Counted from the stretch's first letter, positions 1 through 11,041 are shown. The stretch: 64,000 nucleotides of DNA from Oreohelix idahoensis (GCA_024509875.1 JAMPIV010019093.1:372001-436000); one strand, 5' to 3'. Notes: generated by a model not told the origin, from the letters alone. Numbers and translations: made by a program.

Positions 1-1100
1 TGTCATGGTGTCAGAGACGAATTGAGACCCATGATCAGAAAGGAGTTTCCTAGGAAAACATATTCTTGAAAAGATCAGAAGAAGTGCATCCGCTACGTCA
101 GATGTAGAGGTATGCTTAAGAGGCATGGCTTCTGGCCATCGAGTGCACAAATCAGTGCACGTATGAACAAATCTGTGACCTCTTGCAGAAGGTAGTAGAG
201 GACTAATAATGTCAATGGCCATCTTGTCAAAAGGACAGACCGATATGTCACATGCCTGGATTGGAGCAGTATGGAACGCTCCTCGAGACTTGACTTCCTG
301 GCAGGTAACGCATGAACGTACGTATAACGATACATCCCGGGAAACACCTGGCCAAAAGAATGAAGATAACACTCTAGAACGTGTCCAAGTGTATCCCATA
401 TGACCCGTGCAGTGTGAGTCATGTGCATGTCTCAAGATATATGGCCTCAATGAAAAAGGTACCATGACCTGTTGTTTTATATCAGAGTGATCCATATAGT
501 TTCTAAGTAAAATGTCATTTTTAATAGTAAACCAGTGTTTATGACTGGTATTGAAACTAACATCATCATTATTTTTGACCAAAGCAAAAAAAATTTTCAA
601 TGAGTTATCTTCTCTCTGTTTTGTGGTGAAAGACACTCTATCTATCACTGACTGGACTTCAGTGTCATTCTGAGTAACTGTGTCAGGCTCTGAACTATGT
701 TCTTTCTCCAATGCTTGAGCCTGGGCTCGTGTTTTAACTGCATTGGCTATGAACAAATTTTTTCTTTCCCAATCCTCAATTTCCTCTGGTGTGCAGTCTT
801 TACTCCCATCAATATGCCCAACTGTGAGGTCAGCGACTGGATTCTGCAATAAACATATATTAACTTTCCCTGAAAAGAATGGTGTATGTACATCAATAAT
901 GGCAGTGGGATAGTACTCAATTGTACCCCTGAATGTTATACATTTCACACTTTTACCTGTTGAACAACCAGGGTGAACAAGAGACTGTCTAATGCCGATG
1001 GTTGTGGATCCTGAATCCCTTAAAACTGATACCATAGTACCATTAACCAATCTTCTGTTAAATATCAAAGTCCCTGTACCGTCATTAGCGGGGAGACTAA
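1..1100 (-). mobile_element. Gmr1-like Ty3/gypsy pol: protease then integrase (partial)
   Basis: Reading the - strand, an aspartic protease with the catalytic triplet D-S-G (codons at 1009-1017, context V-L-R-D-S-G-S-T) comes first. A linker of roughly 180 residues follows, then a retroviral-type integrase that runs off the left edge. The integrase shows the H-H-C-C zinc-binding module (C-V-T-C near position 325), a first catalytic Asp in M-A-I-D and a second in S-D-H-G-S-Q-F near position 30. No reverse transcriptase lies between protease and integrase. In ordinary Ty3/gypsy elements RT-RNase H precedes integrase; the protease-integrase order is that of the Gmr1 group, where RT follows integrase and would lie left of this window. 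The reading frame from about 1070 down to 1 looks largely open, so decay is modest. An internal RT deletion is the main alternative. Confidence 0.75.
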
Positions 1101-1411
1101 CAGCTGGAAGAGGGTGTCCACACTTCAGAACTGTAGTGCTGTCCTTCTGAAATATAGTTAGACATTCTGGGCAACTATTTGCCACATCTAAGTCAAATGA
1201 ACAACATGCAGACGAATGCACCTGGTTATTAGAGTCTTGACTACCCAAGGGTACACTGCTAGTCAGTGCCGCCCCTGCATTATGTTCGAACCTCTGTGGA
1301 CCACGTGAATGTGATCGCTATCTATGGCGATCAACAGAATTATTTTGATGTCTAACATTTTGACCATTATTTCTGGTTCTATAATATTGATTTGTATTAC
1401 CCCAATTATTA

Positions 1412-2902
1412 TTAATTATGAGGAATGAAATTATTTTGTTTCTTCCAGTTTGATCCTTGTTGAAAATTGCTGTTATTCCTAAATTGAGGTGACTGGTTTC
1501 TAAACTGTCGTCGACCTCTACTGAAATTATCATTTTTGTTAAAGTTATTCCTATAGTAATTGTTGTCATTAGTTCTTTTATGTATAAAATTTCTGTCTAG
1601 ACTATGAAATCTTGCTCTATTGTTATTATTCCACATTGCAACAGAAGCAACTGGTAAAGCTTCTCTTAATTGAGTGTTTGCAATGCATGATCCGGGATGT
1701 GCAGTGCAGAATAGGACTGCTATTTCTTCCAGAGCAGATAAAGTTGGTGGTTTACGTTCCTGTAAGAACGACCAAAATGATTTGCTTACTGAGGATAACA
1801 CTTTATCGCTGAGCATTAAATCTACAAGCTTATCATAGGATTTCTCAATACCTGAAAGTTCAATCCATCTATTAAAAGTGATCCTAATTGCAGCAATAAA
1901 TTCAGAGAAATCTTTGCTCAAATCTGGAATCATTGTTTTAAATTTGACTCTGTAACCTTCTTGGTTAAGTTGGAAACGTTTCAACAGTACCACCCTAGCA
2001 GCTTCATAGTTTTTTTCTAACTGCCTCATCCATGGTATCAATGGCAGCCATTGGCTCTTCTTCTTCTTCCATCCTTAGCCATCAACCGGCAAAGCAGTAT
2101 GTGGCCAGTACGCCTAGTGGCGTCTTAGGGCAACAACAAATTGATCAATCTATCGCTGTTTCCACCACGCCTAGTGGCGTCTTTGTGGAACAAAAACAGA
2201 CCAAACAATCTATCATTGTTTCCGTAATCAGATTGGTTGGCAAGCAGGTGATCAGCCCACTGTGCGAAGTTTTTACGGGATGGGGTAAACAGCCCCATGC
2301 CCATACCCTCCTTAGTCGCCTTTTACGACATGCGTGGTAGGGTGCAGTGTTACTATTCTTTGCTCCCCTTTCGGGCCCCGGTAACACACGGGTGAGCCAT
2401 TGGCTCACCAACCAAAAATTCCCTCAGTTTTGTAACCCATAAGGATTTATCAAGTTTATTTGCTACACATACATCTTCAAACCTTGAAAGGTAGCATGGT
2501 ACGTCATCAATATTCTGGTTAAATATAGGTAATTTAAACCTATCATTGCCTCTAGTATGCCCCGTTGAAGAATTAGTATGTGAATCACTATTGTTGCTAT
2601 TATTTGCAAGTTGAGCTTTTAATTTCAATTCTTCCAACCGAAGAAGCATTAACTCTTTTTCTTGTTGCGTTTTTTTCTCTTCTTCAATACGTCGTATTTT
2701 CATCCTTAGCTTCTTGTTGAGCTAATTCCTGTTTCATTTCAGCTCTCTTCTTCTCTTCTTTAGCTTCCTGTTCAGCTCTCTTCTCCTGTTCAGCTTCCTC
2801 TTGTTTCGCTTTAGCTAACTCAGCCATAGCAAATTCTCTAAGTGCCTCCCCTTTGTAGGAAAATTCCTTCCCAATCCTCATAAAAGTTTCTAGAGTCGCC
2901 AT
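1412..2902 (-). pseudogene. Gag of the Gmr1-like gypsy element, frameshifted and SINE-interrupted
   Basis: The Gag-like reading frame starts at 2902 and runs left. Its first part (2902-2700) is a charged Glu/Lys/Ala-rich coiled-coil-like stretch. A frame change near 2690-2703 leads into the capsid-like part, which includes a Y-L-x-R-F-E motif, and this is cut at 2395-2406 by a SINE. Capsid-like sequence resumes left of the SINE from 2045 and ends in an Asn/Arg-rich tail at 1412. The order charged N-terminus, capsid, basic tail matches Gag of Gmr1-like gypsy elements. Protease begins about 300 bases further on. The frame change and the SINE make this copy unable to encode an intact Gag. A 13-base motif (TGGTTGACTAAGT on the - strand) lies 20 bases upstream of the start and recurs upstream of the ORF at 20103-22046. 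Confidence 0.7.
2058..2394 (-). mobile_element. SINE-4 copy with RTE-A-type 3' tail
   Basis: A 337-base insertion bounded by the exact 12-base duplication AGCCATTGGCTC (2046-2057 and 2395-2406). It is nearly identical, in opposite orientation, to 48502-48839. Its last 80 or so bases (- strand) match the 3' end of RTE-A, including the GAAGAAGAAG tail, so it is probably mobilised by that LINE. The body holds a tandem duplication of about 70 bases (two copies of the segment with AGACGCCACTAGGCGT). No open reading frame of note and no clear pol III A/B boxes were seen. Confidence 0.85.
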
Positions 2903-2935
2903 ATTAACTAACTAATGTACTCACTTAGTCAACCA

Positions 2936-4930
2936 GATAACTGGCAAGTTGCTTTACAAATTATATGTAAGCACAAAAATTATTTTTTTGCTAATATTTT
3001 ATATAGCTATGCCCTACCCAGGCGAACAACTAGTGGCTAATGGCCTACTAGTGCAATGCAATTAAATTATTGCAGTCATATAATATTTTTGCAAAAATAT
3101 TTACGTAAATAATGTTAATATCATATTATGAAGAAGTAATGAAGAAAATAGCACAGAAAAAGTAAACAAAAGGATTACATAAACAATATCACACCACAAG
3201 ATCGCATTACAAACAGCAAAACGTTTGTAAAACTGAATATAATTCTACAAATGACCGAACTCATGAAAACTGAAAATAGGTCAAACCACAGGACTATAAA
3301 AATCTAAAAAATAGACACTACCGACATGACCCAACAGCTGACATTTTTTTTTTCTTTTACAACTAAACAATAGTCAGGTTACACTTACGATATATGACGA
3401 ACAAATGACGAACTAAGAAAAATGAAACTGAGGACAATAAAAATATAACGCATATATACAAAACATTACACCTAAATATATAATATTGAATAAATTCAGG
3501 AGCAAACAGAGTATGCAACGAGATTTGCTCAGTTGATCTTTTGCAAACTGAAAATATTCAAACGGTCCCTAAGAACGACCTTGGATTTCTGTGGTCAGCC
3601 AAAAGCGACATTACAGAGATCCTAGGTTCCCGCCATCCTCCCACGTAGATGAACAAAACCAATACATATAAATACATAAAACATGCATACGCAAATAGAT
3701 ATACGAAAAGAATTGCCTGTAAGACAACCTGGCTAAAAAAAATTTTCAGCCCAAAAATGGTACTTAACTGACGCAGCCGAATAAAATCTTCGGAGATGGT
3801 CGTATACACCACAAGCAACATCAGGAACAGGCTGGTGACTTGAGTCGGGCTTCAGGCATAAAAATGGTAGGTCCCTCGATTACTTGACGCCACTTGAGAC
3901 TCGAGAAAAGTTGAAACTGATAGAAGTTTTTTTCAACTGGCAAGACATCTTCTGCGCAGATTTGTTGCGTTGTCATGACACCGATCACGCATGCACCGTA
4001 AACTGGACATGATGCAAATTTTTTTCAAACGCCGGAACAATTCATAAAGTTCATGTAGATAATAAAATCCTTTCTCTTCACAGTTCTTCTTGTATTGAAT
4101 GTTGTATCTTCTGGACAAATTTTTCCCCATCACACTGTGCCGCCATGTTCTCTCTGTTACATTGGGGATTGAGAGTTCTACTAGAGAATCGTGCTAATTG
4201 ATGTTTCTTGCGATATGGGTGTCCAACAACATTTTATCAACTTGATTGAACTTCACAACGATCTTCGTGGTTGGGTCCACGGACAAAATACATTTAATGA
4301 CGAGGCATTACATCAAGTTCATGGCAATCATCTTATACATACATTAAATCAGTCTCCTATATTCAATGCTTCATCGTCACATGTCTGGCCTGTATACTAG
4401 CAATGCCGGCAAGCGGACTTATTGAAGTAGTGATAACCGACAGCTGGTAACAAATCTAAATGAGGCCAACATGTAATATACATAATAATACCTTAACACT
4501 AGCTTTAACCTAACACCAACCCTGTTTCGAGTTTTTCCAAAATTAATAACACCAGACAAATACTGAGACCATTTTAAAAATACTTTAAAAAAAATTCCGA
4601 CTTGAAATGAAACTCTGCAATTTTGGCCAATGTAACTGCCACCAGTCTACTGTTTGCAACTTGAACCAGGGTTGGATTTAGGATTCCTAACCCTTACCCT
4701 TATTACTGCGTCACTAAGTTCGTTTTTAAGGCTCTGTCCCACTGTTGTTTATTTAAACAGAAAAATTACATCCAAGAGGTTTAGTAGACATTAGTCCTAC
4801 CTACTAAAATGTAGAAAGTGTGACCAATAATATAATAATATACCACTATTAGATTATTTACAGGATTGCAGTTTACCCATAACTGTAGAATAGATGCTGA
4901 GAATAATGGACCTAGAGAACTGCACATTAT
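2936..4930. other. Unresolved AT-rich stretch
   Basis: This is probably the 5' leader and 5' LTR of the gypsy element at 1-2902, because it lies directly upstream of its gag on the - strand. I could not define LTR ends, a primer-binding site or a target duplication. The only reading frames are short (for example 4191-4400 +, 69 codons) and resemble nothing I know. No host gene is recognised. Confidence 0.3.
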
Positions 4931-4934
4931 TATC

Positions 4935-5310
4935 ATCACCACCCTTTAGCTCCCCATGACGCATAGGCCTTCAACAAACTTATTTCAAGTCTTTCTATCT
5001 TGTGCCATCAGCGCAAGTTCTTTCTGTGCCTTCCTTATTCCGTTAATGTCTGCCTCCAGTTCTCATCTCCATGTATTACTCTCCCTCTACCTCTCTTTCC
5101 CTGGGAATTCCAGAACAAGGACTGCCTTGTAACACCATCAACAGGTTTCCTCAATGTGTGTCCTATCCATCGCCAGCATCTTCTACTCATCTCTTGTCCC
5201 ACTGGCACTGGTCTGGTTCATGTTATCTGTTCTACATTGGCGATCTTGTTAAATACCATTTCATCCTTCTATTGTACTCAAGCACCCATTTATGAAAGTC
5301 AGTATAGTGA
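4935..5310 (-). mobile_element. LINE-D 3' fragment
   Basis: The sequence on the - strand is the 3' end of the LINE-D family, recognisable from the block meaning ...CTGGAATTCCCAGGG... and the final GAAGGCCTATGCGTCATGGGG, followed by an ATG/ATT-type simple tail at about 4930. Related copies lie at 9290, 13925, 29400, 29674, 40945, 46450 and 50930. The 5' side is truncated near 5310, as is usual for LINE insertions. It encodes only a broken C-terminal piece. Confidence 0.65.
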
Positions 5311-5459
5311 AACAGTATTTGACGAGAAAACAAAAAATTAATATACAATGATTAGTAGGGGTATGGCAGGAAAGTGAAGGTCTGATAATGTTCTAGTAGC
5401 ACATTACTAATGATGAGTAAAGAGTAAATGAAATATCAACCCAAACACCCCAGGCTTTC

Positions 5460-5520
5460 AAGCATATAAGCGCACACACACACTACCACCACCCCCACCC
5501 CTCCCCCCTTTTTTATCTTT
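5460..5520. repeat. CA and C-rich simple repeat
   Basis: A short run of CACACA passes into CCACCCCCACCCC and a T-rich stretch. It is a microsatellite with no other content. Confidence 0.7.
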
Positions 5521-5625
5521 TTAAACACCAAAACATATAATAAGACTTCCCTTTTAGAACGAATGAAAGAAGAAAAAAAAAATACACACAGTTTGGAAAT
5601 TTAAATTTACTCTGTGTTCAATAAG

Positions 5626-6050
5626 TAGACAGAATGGAATGGAAAACCGCCATAGAAGCACAGAATCTTCAAGAACTGATATGGATCTACGGTCCTGGTC
5701 ATGCCAGGGTACGTGGCAATGAAAGAGCTGACAGACTAGCTTCAAGAGCACCCATAAAAGGTGCATTGGCCATAGATGAGGAAGAAATACTGAGGGCAAT
5801 TCATGTTCGTCTATTAGAGAATGACACTGCAATCGATGAATCATCAAGGCTAAGACTGCTGGAATTTGGCATCAAACGTAAGACCAGCAGGGATGGACGT
5901 ATGAGAGGATGCATACGCCGTGTATACAACCAGTGCGCAACAGGAACAATTAGCATTCTTACTCTTCGACATTTGCTGAGGGAGACTGAGCACCTATGGG
6001 TTTGCCCAGAGTGCAACGACATCGATTCTGATTAACAATAAGTAGACAGA
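5626..6050 (+). pseudogene. LINE-E RNase H C-terminal fragment
   Basis: A 133-codon frame from 5634 to 6035 contains G-H-A-R-V-R-G-N-E-R-A-D-R-L-A, the conserved last block of the RNase H domain carried by many non-LTR retrotransposons (His and Asp of the active site). The rest is a C-terminal region ending in E-H-L-W-V-C-P-E-C, typical of the Cys-bearing tail of such pols. The stop at 6035 is followed by AACAATAAG, the start of the family's tail. Related pieces lie at 24480-24690, 56245-56790 and 58527-58575. EN and RT are absent, so it is a 5'-truncated, dead copy. Confidence 0.75.
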
Positions 6051-6164
6051 GTTATGATGCCATTATTGCTTATTGGTAATTGAACATATTATTTGAAATA
6101 AGAGACACTATATATCTTAATTATACCCCATCAGAGATTGAATGAGATGTATATATATATATTT

Positions 6165-6513
6165 TTTTCTTCGTACGCCCGCTAATACTCGAGGCGAAAT
6201 CTCAGGTTATTGTTAATGTCTAACCTGACATTGATTTTACGTGAGTATCCCTTTTCTTGTACAGAGACAGGTGTCCCTCGCCATTCAGGCAGATACTCGC
6301 CGATTTCGGAGGTACCCATTAGAGCTGGGTCGGCTCAGGAGCCGCCAATCCCTGGTCGACGACACTCCTACAAATGTTCTCGCCAGGTCTAGAGTTAATC
6401 CAGTCCAATTCCCGGTCGACGAAAAATCCTCAAATGCCGTCGCCCGGGTTTGATCCTGAATCACCCGGTCGCCAGAGCGGTGTTGTAACCACTACGCTAG
6501 CGCGGCTCCCCAA
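6165..6513 (-). mobile_element. SINE-2, tRNA-derived
   Basis: On the - strand the head near 6512 reads GGGGAGCCGCGCTAGCGTAG with a pol III A-box-like TAGCGTAGTGG, and about 35 bases on a degenerate B box GGATCAAACCC. The body contains GTCGACCGGGAATTGG and runs to an A-rich end near 6165. This arrangement is that of a tRNA-derived SINE. I found no clean target duplication, so both edges are approximate. Confidence 0.6.
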
Positions 6514-6539
6514 TGTTGTATATAATATGGCATATAGAA

Positions 6540-6815
6540 GGTAAAAGTAAAGGTCACGATTATGGTTTAGATAGTCCCATAAGTAAAGGTAGTCCCATAG
6601 CAGATACTGCCGTAGGGGAGTGAAGTGTTAGAGACTTCACCATGCTAGGTCCAGCATCGAGAGTTGGAGCAACCAGTTCCCTTCCTCGCTGCATTTTCCT
6701 TCCCTAACTCAAAGTTGGGTACCCATTTACAGCGGGGTAGACTGGAGTGTATCAGTATCGTGATTGGAACCCGGCACCTTTGCCGTGAGAAGACCAGAGC
6801 TCCAACCACTCTGTG
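6540..6815 (-). mobile_element. SINE-3, tRNA-derived
   Basis: On the - strand the head near 6812 reads GAGCACAGAGTGGTTGGAGC, an A-box-like start, followed by a B-box-like GGGTTCCAATC. The distal part (CCAGCATGGTGAAGTCTCTAA and on) recurs on the + strand at 61935-62030, which supports a dispersed repeat. It differs from SINE-1 and SINE-2. Edges are approximate. Confidence 0.6.
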
Positions 6816-7349
6816 CTCGTCACAATGTTTTGGTAAACAGAGAAATAAATAAAGAGGAAAATATAAGGCCTGTGAACAGTGAATAATAAACAAACATGGG
6901 TATTTGGCAGCACTCATTAAAAAAAGAAAGAAATTAGAGGGATGCTAGACAACAGAAAAGTGACAAGTGATAAGCCCACCAGGGAATCAAACCAGAGACT
7001 ATATACTGGTTAATAGGAAAGTAATAGAGGCGATTGTGTCAATAATAAGTTTAGATTTTTTCCGGGTCCTGTATTCCATAGTTGCATGTAGGATTTGTGA
7101 GAATGACCACTGCCTAAATAGGATTTTTATTTGGGGTGCTAAGTTGGTCATATGTATTTTACTATTTGCTCCCATAGCGAGGCGATGGTGATTAGATGGT
7201 TTAACACTCATATACATTTATTTGATTATAAGATAATTTCAAACTCATATAAATTTCTTTGATTATAAAATGATTTCAAACTCAAACACATTTCTTCGAT
7301 TATAAGGTGATTTCAAACAACAGCTACCTCTCCCTTATAATTCAGAAAC
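6816..7349. promoter_or_regulatory. Upstream region of the nucleobindin-like gene
   Basis: No repeat family is recognised except two diverged copies of TTTCTTTGATTATAAAATGATTTCAAACTCA near 7210-7320. A polypyrimidine tract, CTACCTCTCCCTTATAATTCAG, ends four bases before the start codon and would make a reasonable splice acceptor, so the 5' UTR may begin in an exon further upstream. No promoter element can be assigned with confidence. Confidence 0.3.
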
Positions 7350-7478
7350 ATGAGCTTCCACTTACAAAGGGCCATTGCTGTGTTGTTCTTGATGACATCC
7401 CCCTTACTAGCAAAGCCTGTTAAAAGAGGACCACCACAACCACACCCAGTTGAGGGTGACTCTCCAGAGAGGTTTGAG
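7350..7478 (+). CDS. NUCB1: Nucleobindin-like gene, exon 1 (signal peptide)
   Basis: The first coding exon spans 43 codons from ATG at 7350 to a GAG|GTTAGT donor at 7478. The start has a purine at -3 (AAACATG). The protein begins with a classical signal peptide: a short basic N-region, a hydrophobic core A-I-A-V-L-F-L-M, and a probable cleavage before K-P-V-K-R. The mature N-terminus, Pro-rich, is as expected for nucleobindins, which enter the secretory pathway and are held in the Golgi or secreted. The exon ends in phase 0 and joins the exon at 11042, which continues the nucleobindin alignment. The identification rests on the downstream exons, since signal peptides are not conserved. An alternative is that translation starts in an undetected upstream exon, but the signal peptide argues against it. 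Confidence 0.8.
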
Positions 7479-8243
7479 GTTAGTTGCCATTATAACTGGT
7501 TATTGTTTATCAAGAGATGCTTTGGTGTATGAATAGCAGTACATTTTTTTAAGGGTATGTGCACGATAAAAGCATCTGTAATGAACAATTGACAAGTCGG
7601 GGAAAATAGTGATGTGGGCTTTTAGATGAGGAGTTGCCAAAAAAGTCACGGAGAGTTGGTAAAAGGAATCATGTTTCTAAAACAACTGAATGTACTTAGT
7701 TCAAGAGAGTTCGATAGACTGTTTTAAGAGAGAGAATGCAAGGTTTTCCATGGTGTTCAGTTGTACTGTCTATTAGAACTATGTGTATCTTCATTATAAA
7801 CTGTCAATTTATTGTGCAGTATGAAGACAAGTTATGGATCAACTGCATCGACTTATTACTTGAGCACATTTTGAGATTTGTGTTCAATGTTGTGATGTTG
7901 AGGTTTGTAGTTTGTTTTATGAGCCAGTTAACACTATTAAAATCAAATCAAGATAAAAGTTCATCAACAGAGATCAAACAACTAAGCAAACAAAACCCCT
8001 GAACAATGTATTTGTTTTAGACAGTGAAATATTCAGTTTTGAATATAGGTGTGCAAGTATGAAATTTTCAGGGTGCCCGATCAATGTAGATGTAATGTCA
8101 GGGATTGCATTCAGTGTAAACTGAAGGAAAATAAACACCTTTTTTTTAAGGATGCAAGAAATGTTAAAAGTTATAGTATTTTTGGTTCTGAGTATTCAGT
8201 GATTAAGTGTTATCTGTCACATTCTTGCTCTGCATTTAAGTTA
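7479..8243. other. Intron 1, first part
   Basis: AT-rich sequence between exon 1 and the first LINE pieces. It has no recognisable repeat, RNA gene or coding signal; reading frames at 7736-8002 and 8049-8249 look random. Confidence 0.5.
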
Positions 8244-8425
8244 TCATGACCAGGAGCTTTTCCATTCTTTAACCCTTTGATTGCTGTGATGATTTCTTCT
8301 TTTCGTGGGATGTCTGTATTAACAAGTGGAATCAATTTGTTGTTGCCCTACAAGACGCCACCAGGCGTAATGGCCACTGACTGCTTTGACGGTCGGCGGC
8401 TAAGGATCAAAGAAGAAGAAGTCAC
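8244..8425. mobile_element. RTE-A fragment with inverted 5' part
   Basis: Bases 8244-8327 match, on the - strand, the RT-start segment of RTE-A (compare 34813-34900). They are joined directly to 8328-8425, which on the + strand is the RTE-A 3' end with its GAAGAAGAAG tail. Inverted 5' piece followed by a direct 3' piece is the mark of twin-primed LINE integration. The middle of the element is lost. Confidence 0.7.
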
Positions 8426-8554
8426 ATTATTGGGATTCTGTTTCAATGGATGGGTGTGAAAAAAAAATTGAAAAAAGGTGATTCGTCTTACGAGGACAAA
8501 AGACAAAGAAAATAGCCAACGTTACGGCCACAAGGCCTTCGTCAGGGAAAGGAA

Positions 8555-8655
8555 AGAAAGGTCTTCAACAAACTTATTTCAAGTCTTCCTATCTTATGCC
8601 ATCAGCGCAAGATCTTTCTGTGCCTTCCTTATACCGTTAATGTCTGCCATAGGCA
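8555..8655 (-). mobile_element. LINE-D short fragment
   Basis: About 90 bases match 4970-5060 closely (TTCAACAAACTTATTTCAAG and on). It is a 3' scrap of LINE-D with no coding value. Flanking sequence at 8470-8555 (ACGTTACGGCCACAAGGCC) may be part of another repeat I cannot classify. Confidence 0.55.
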
Positions 8656-8820
8656 GGATTCTTTTTCAGAGGTCTGGCTCGGTCTCCTTACCCTTTTATG
8701 CCTCTGTGATCTTGAATCGAGTGCCTGTCTCAACATAATTTTTTTTTTTAAACCTAATTAACCAGTAGTATTTTCTGTGTTCTGTCTTAACAGTTGATGT
8801 CCTTCATTTCTGACAATTTG

Positions 8821-9123
8821 GGACCTCAAGACGCAGCAATAGAGACCGCAGTCAGCGACTCATAGCTTGACTGCCTGCGTCAGGACCAGCGAACCAGAGC
8901 TGGTCAAGACCGCACTCCACCTCCACGTGGTGGTCCTGGAAACAGTCTGCAGCTGTGCAGTCTGGCTGAGCGAGTGTGGATCGAAATGGGAAGGCAAACC
9001 CGGTCCTAAAAAATGCCGTGCAGAAGTCGGATGTGTCGACCGAAAGGTGCAGATATCACAGCTTAGGCGTAAACAGACACAACGCAACCACCGTCCTTTT
9101 CAGGACGAACGAAGAAGAAGAAG
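8821..9123 (+). mobile_element. 303-base unclassified short insertion with AAG tail
   Basis: The segment is bounded by an exact 15-base duplication, ATTTCTGACAATTTG, at 8806-8820 and 9124-9138. It starts GGACCTCAAGACGCAGCAAT, is GC-richer than its surroundings, and ends GAACGAAGAAGAAGAAG. The tail resembles that of RTE-A and SINE-4, which suggests mobilisation by the same LINE. I see no coding motif and no clear pol III boxes; it may be a SINE or a 3' UTR of a LINE absent elsewhere in this window. Confidence 0.75.
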
Positions 9124-9284
9124 ATTTCTGACAATTTGTGTGTTTAAGTTTTCCCCCTCAATCTTTCTAAGCTGTTGTTAATATTCTTTTTTTTCCCTTT
9201 TGTATTGCTTTGTTTTTTTTATTTTGAAGATAAGAAAAAAAGGTGTTGAGAATGGATAAGACACACACTTAAGAAGACATTTAT

Positions 9285-9625
9285 TAACATTACAAGGCAG
9301 TTCTTTTTCTCTTACCGTGGTGATTCCAGTACTGGGACTTCCTAGTAATGCTGTCAGCTGGTTTTCTTAATATGTGTCCTATCAGATACCTGCATCTTCT
9401 CCTCACCTCTTTTTTCCATGGGTGTTTGTCTAGTGTTTTTCCCATCAGTTCCATATTAGTGATCTTCTCATACATTCAAGTCCTTCTATTCTGCACAAGC
9501 ACCCATTTATGAAGTTCTGTATCTTTCTGGTTGTTATTTTTACTGTTCTCCATGTTTCAGAGCCATACAATAGGATTGACTTGACATTTGAGTTAAAGAT
9601 TATGATTTTCTTTTATTTCTTCAGT
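9285..9625 (-). mobile_element. LINE-D fragment lacking its 3' end
   Basis: The - strand matches the LINE-D C-terminal coding region (the I-G-H-I-L-R-K-P-A-D block) and the upstream part with CTCTGAAACATGGAGAA. Unlike other copies it stops at CTGCCTTGTAATG and lacks about 200 bases of the family's 3' end. It is a dead remnant. Confidence 0.6.
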
Positions 9626-9689
9626 ATACTTCCATAATAAGCTATACAGAGTATTTGTCTTACTAATAAACTTCATTTATCTTCTTTAT

Positions 9690-10262
9690 CTGGCACTGAA
9701 GAGCCAATATTAATGCAGACCTTACTGACCTAAGAGTAATACTCCGCAATCTACGTCAGCGATTCAAAAGATCCCATCTCATTGCAACATCCCCAGCAAT
9801 GAAGAGGCTGACAGATTAATAAAGGAAATTGGAAAGCTTGACACAAGCATAACTTATGAAGGGGCAAAGAGTTTTGTCATGAGCAGATACAGGAACTAAT
9901 AGGATGCAGATCATCCAGGCCACTTAAAAAAATGATGGATTCTACCAGCTTAGTAAAAGAGAACAAGTGGTAATCTTCAGACTCTGAATGGGCCACAACA
10001 GATTGAGATACCATCTATTCAACAAGTTAAAGATAGGAACTACTGATGAGTGCAACTGTGGCACCGATAAAATGAGTGCTGAACATCTGCTTCAAAGTTG
10101 CTCAACATATGTGGAACAGAGAAAGCACATATGGCCGTCACCAGTACCATTCCCAGAAAAAACTCTGTGGAGATACAAATGGCCTCAATCTGACCACTGC
10201 TTACTTTGAAAATATTCAAGTAGATGTCTCAGAGTGTGTGAAGAAGGAGAAGTATATTTCCT
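9690..10262 (+). pseudogene. LINE-F RNase H and C-terminal fragment
   Basis: In shifting frames the + strand encodes a piece around C-N-I-P-S-N-E-E-A-D-R, the end of an RNase H domain, followed by a Cys/His tail (C-N-C-G-T-D-K-M-S-A-E-H-L-L-Q-S-C) in the frame 9988-10209. The same tail is encoded on the - strand at 27590-27817, downstream of a better preserved RNase H. Tails with C-x-C-G...H-L-L..C close the pol of RNase H-bearing LINEs. Frameshifts show it is dead. Confidence 0.7.
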
Positions 10263-10439
10263 AGTGCAATAAAAGTTTTTCTTGCCTTCTGTATCTTTAT
10301 TTTAATATCATTTTCTGTTCATCATCTTTGTCTACATTCGTCATCATTTTCATTGACGTTCCTTATGGGGCATGGAGCCACCTCTGCTGCTGATCCCATT
10401 GCAGGAAGCCTGCACCAATCATTCATCTGCTCTTGGAGC

Positions 10440-10795
10440 AATGGTTCCTGTGGCAATTCATTTTACATGACGAGGTTGCAACCAGACGATACATCAAGGC
10501 CTAAAAACCCAACCCCTGCAGTCCCAAGTAAAACAGTCCCAACTGAGATGGTTTGGCCATGTCTGCAGACTGGGAGATCGTCTACCACGGCAAGCATGGG
10601 AAACTAAGAGCCAGGGATTCAGACCTCCAGGACGACCCAACGTCCGCTGGGGGGACAACATTAGACAATCGTTGAAGGACCGAAGACTAGAATGGAACCA
10701 AGCCAGGAGGAAGACAGCCGATATAATAGTATGGCGCTCCTTCTTACAAACCTCGACACCTCATGGTAGAAGGGGAACGACTAAGTAAGTAAGTT
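10440..10795 (+). mobile_element. RTE-B 3' fragment
   Basis: The + strand matches the last ~350 bases of RTE-B (TGGTTTGGCCATGTCTGCAG through GGGGAACGACTAAGTAAGTAAG). It ends with the family's TAAG repeat tail at about 10795. The 5' side is truncated. The coding capacity is only the broken pol C-terminus. Confidence 0.7.
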
Positions 10796-11041
10796 AGGTT
10801 GCCAGTCCCATGTGCAACCTCATGTTAGTCGCCTTGTATGTCATGCCTGAAGGTACAGTAGCCATTCTTCATTATCTCTTCAGAGACCTCCCCAGGAAAC
10901 CATAGAGGTCTTTTAACATAGCATATTGTTAGTTTATTTTCATTTATAGAAGCATGTTTTATTGTTTCTTTTATGGAGTAGTTTCTTATAATATAGTTTA
11001 TTGTTAGTTATGGCACTTTTGTCTTTCTGTATTCTTTATAG

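Noticed and set aside
4191..4400. A 69-codon + strand frame
   Set aside because: No recognisable motif, no splice context and a position within a probable LTR or leader region.
8867..9181. A 104-codon frame across the 303-base insertion
   Set aside because: It runs from the insertion through the AAG tail into host sequence, so it cannot be a conserved gene.
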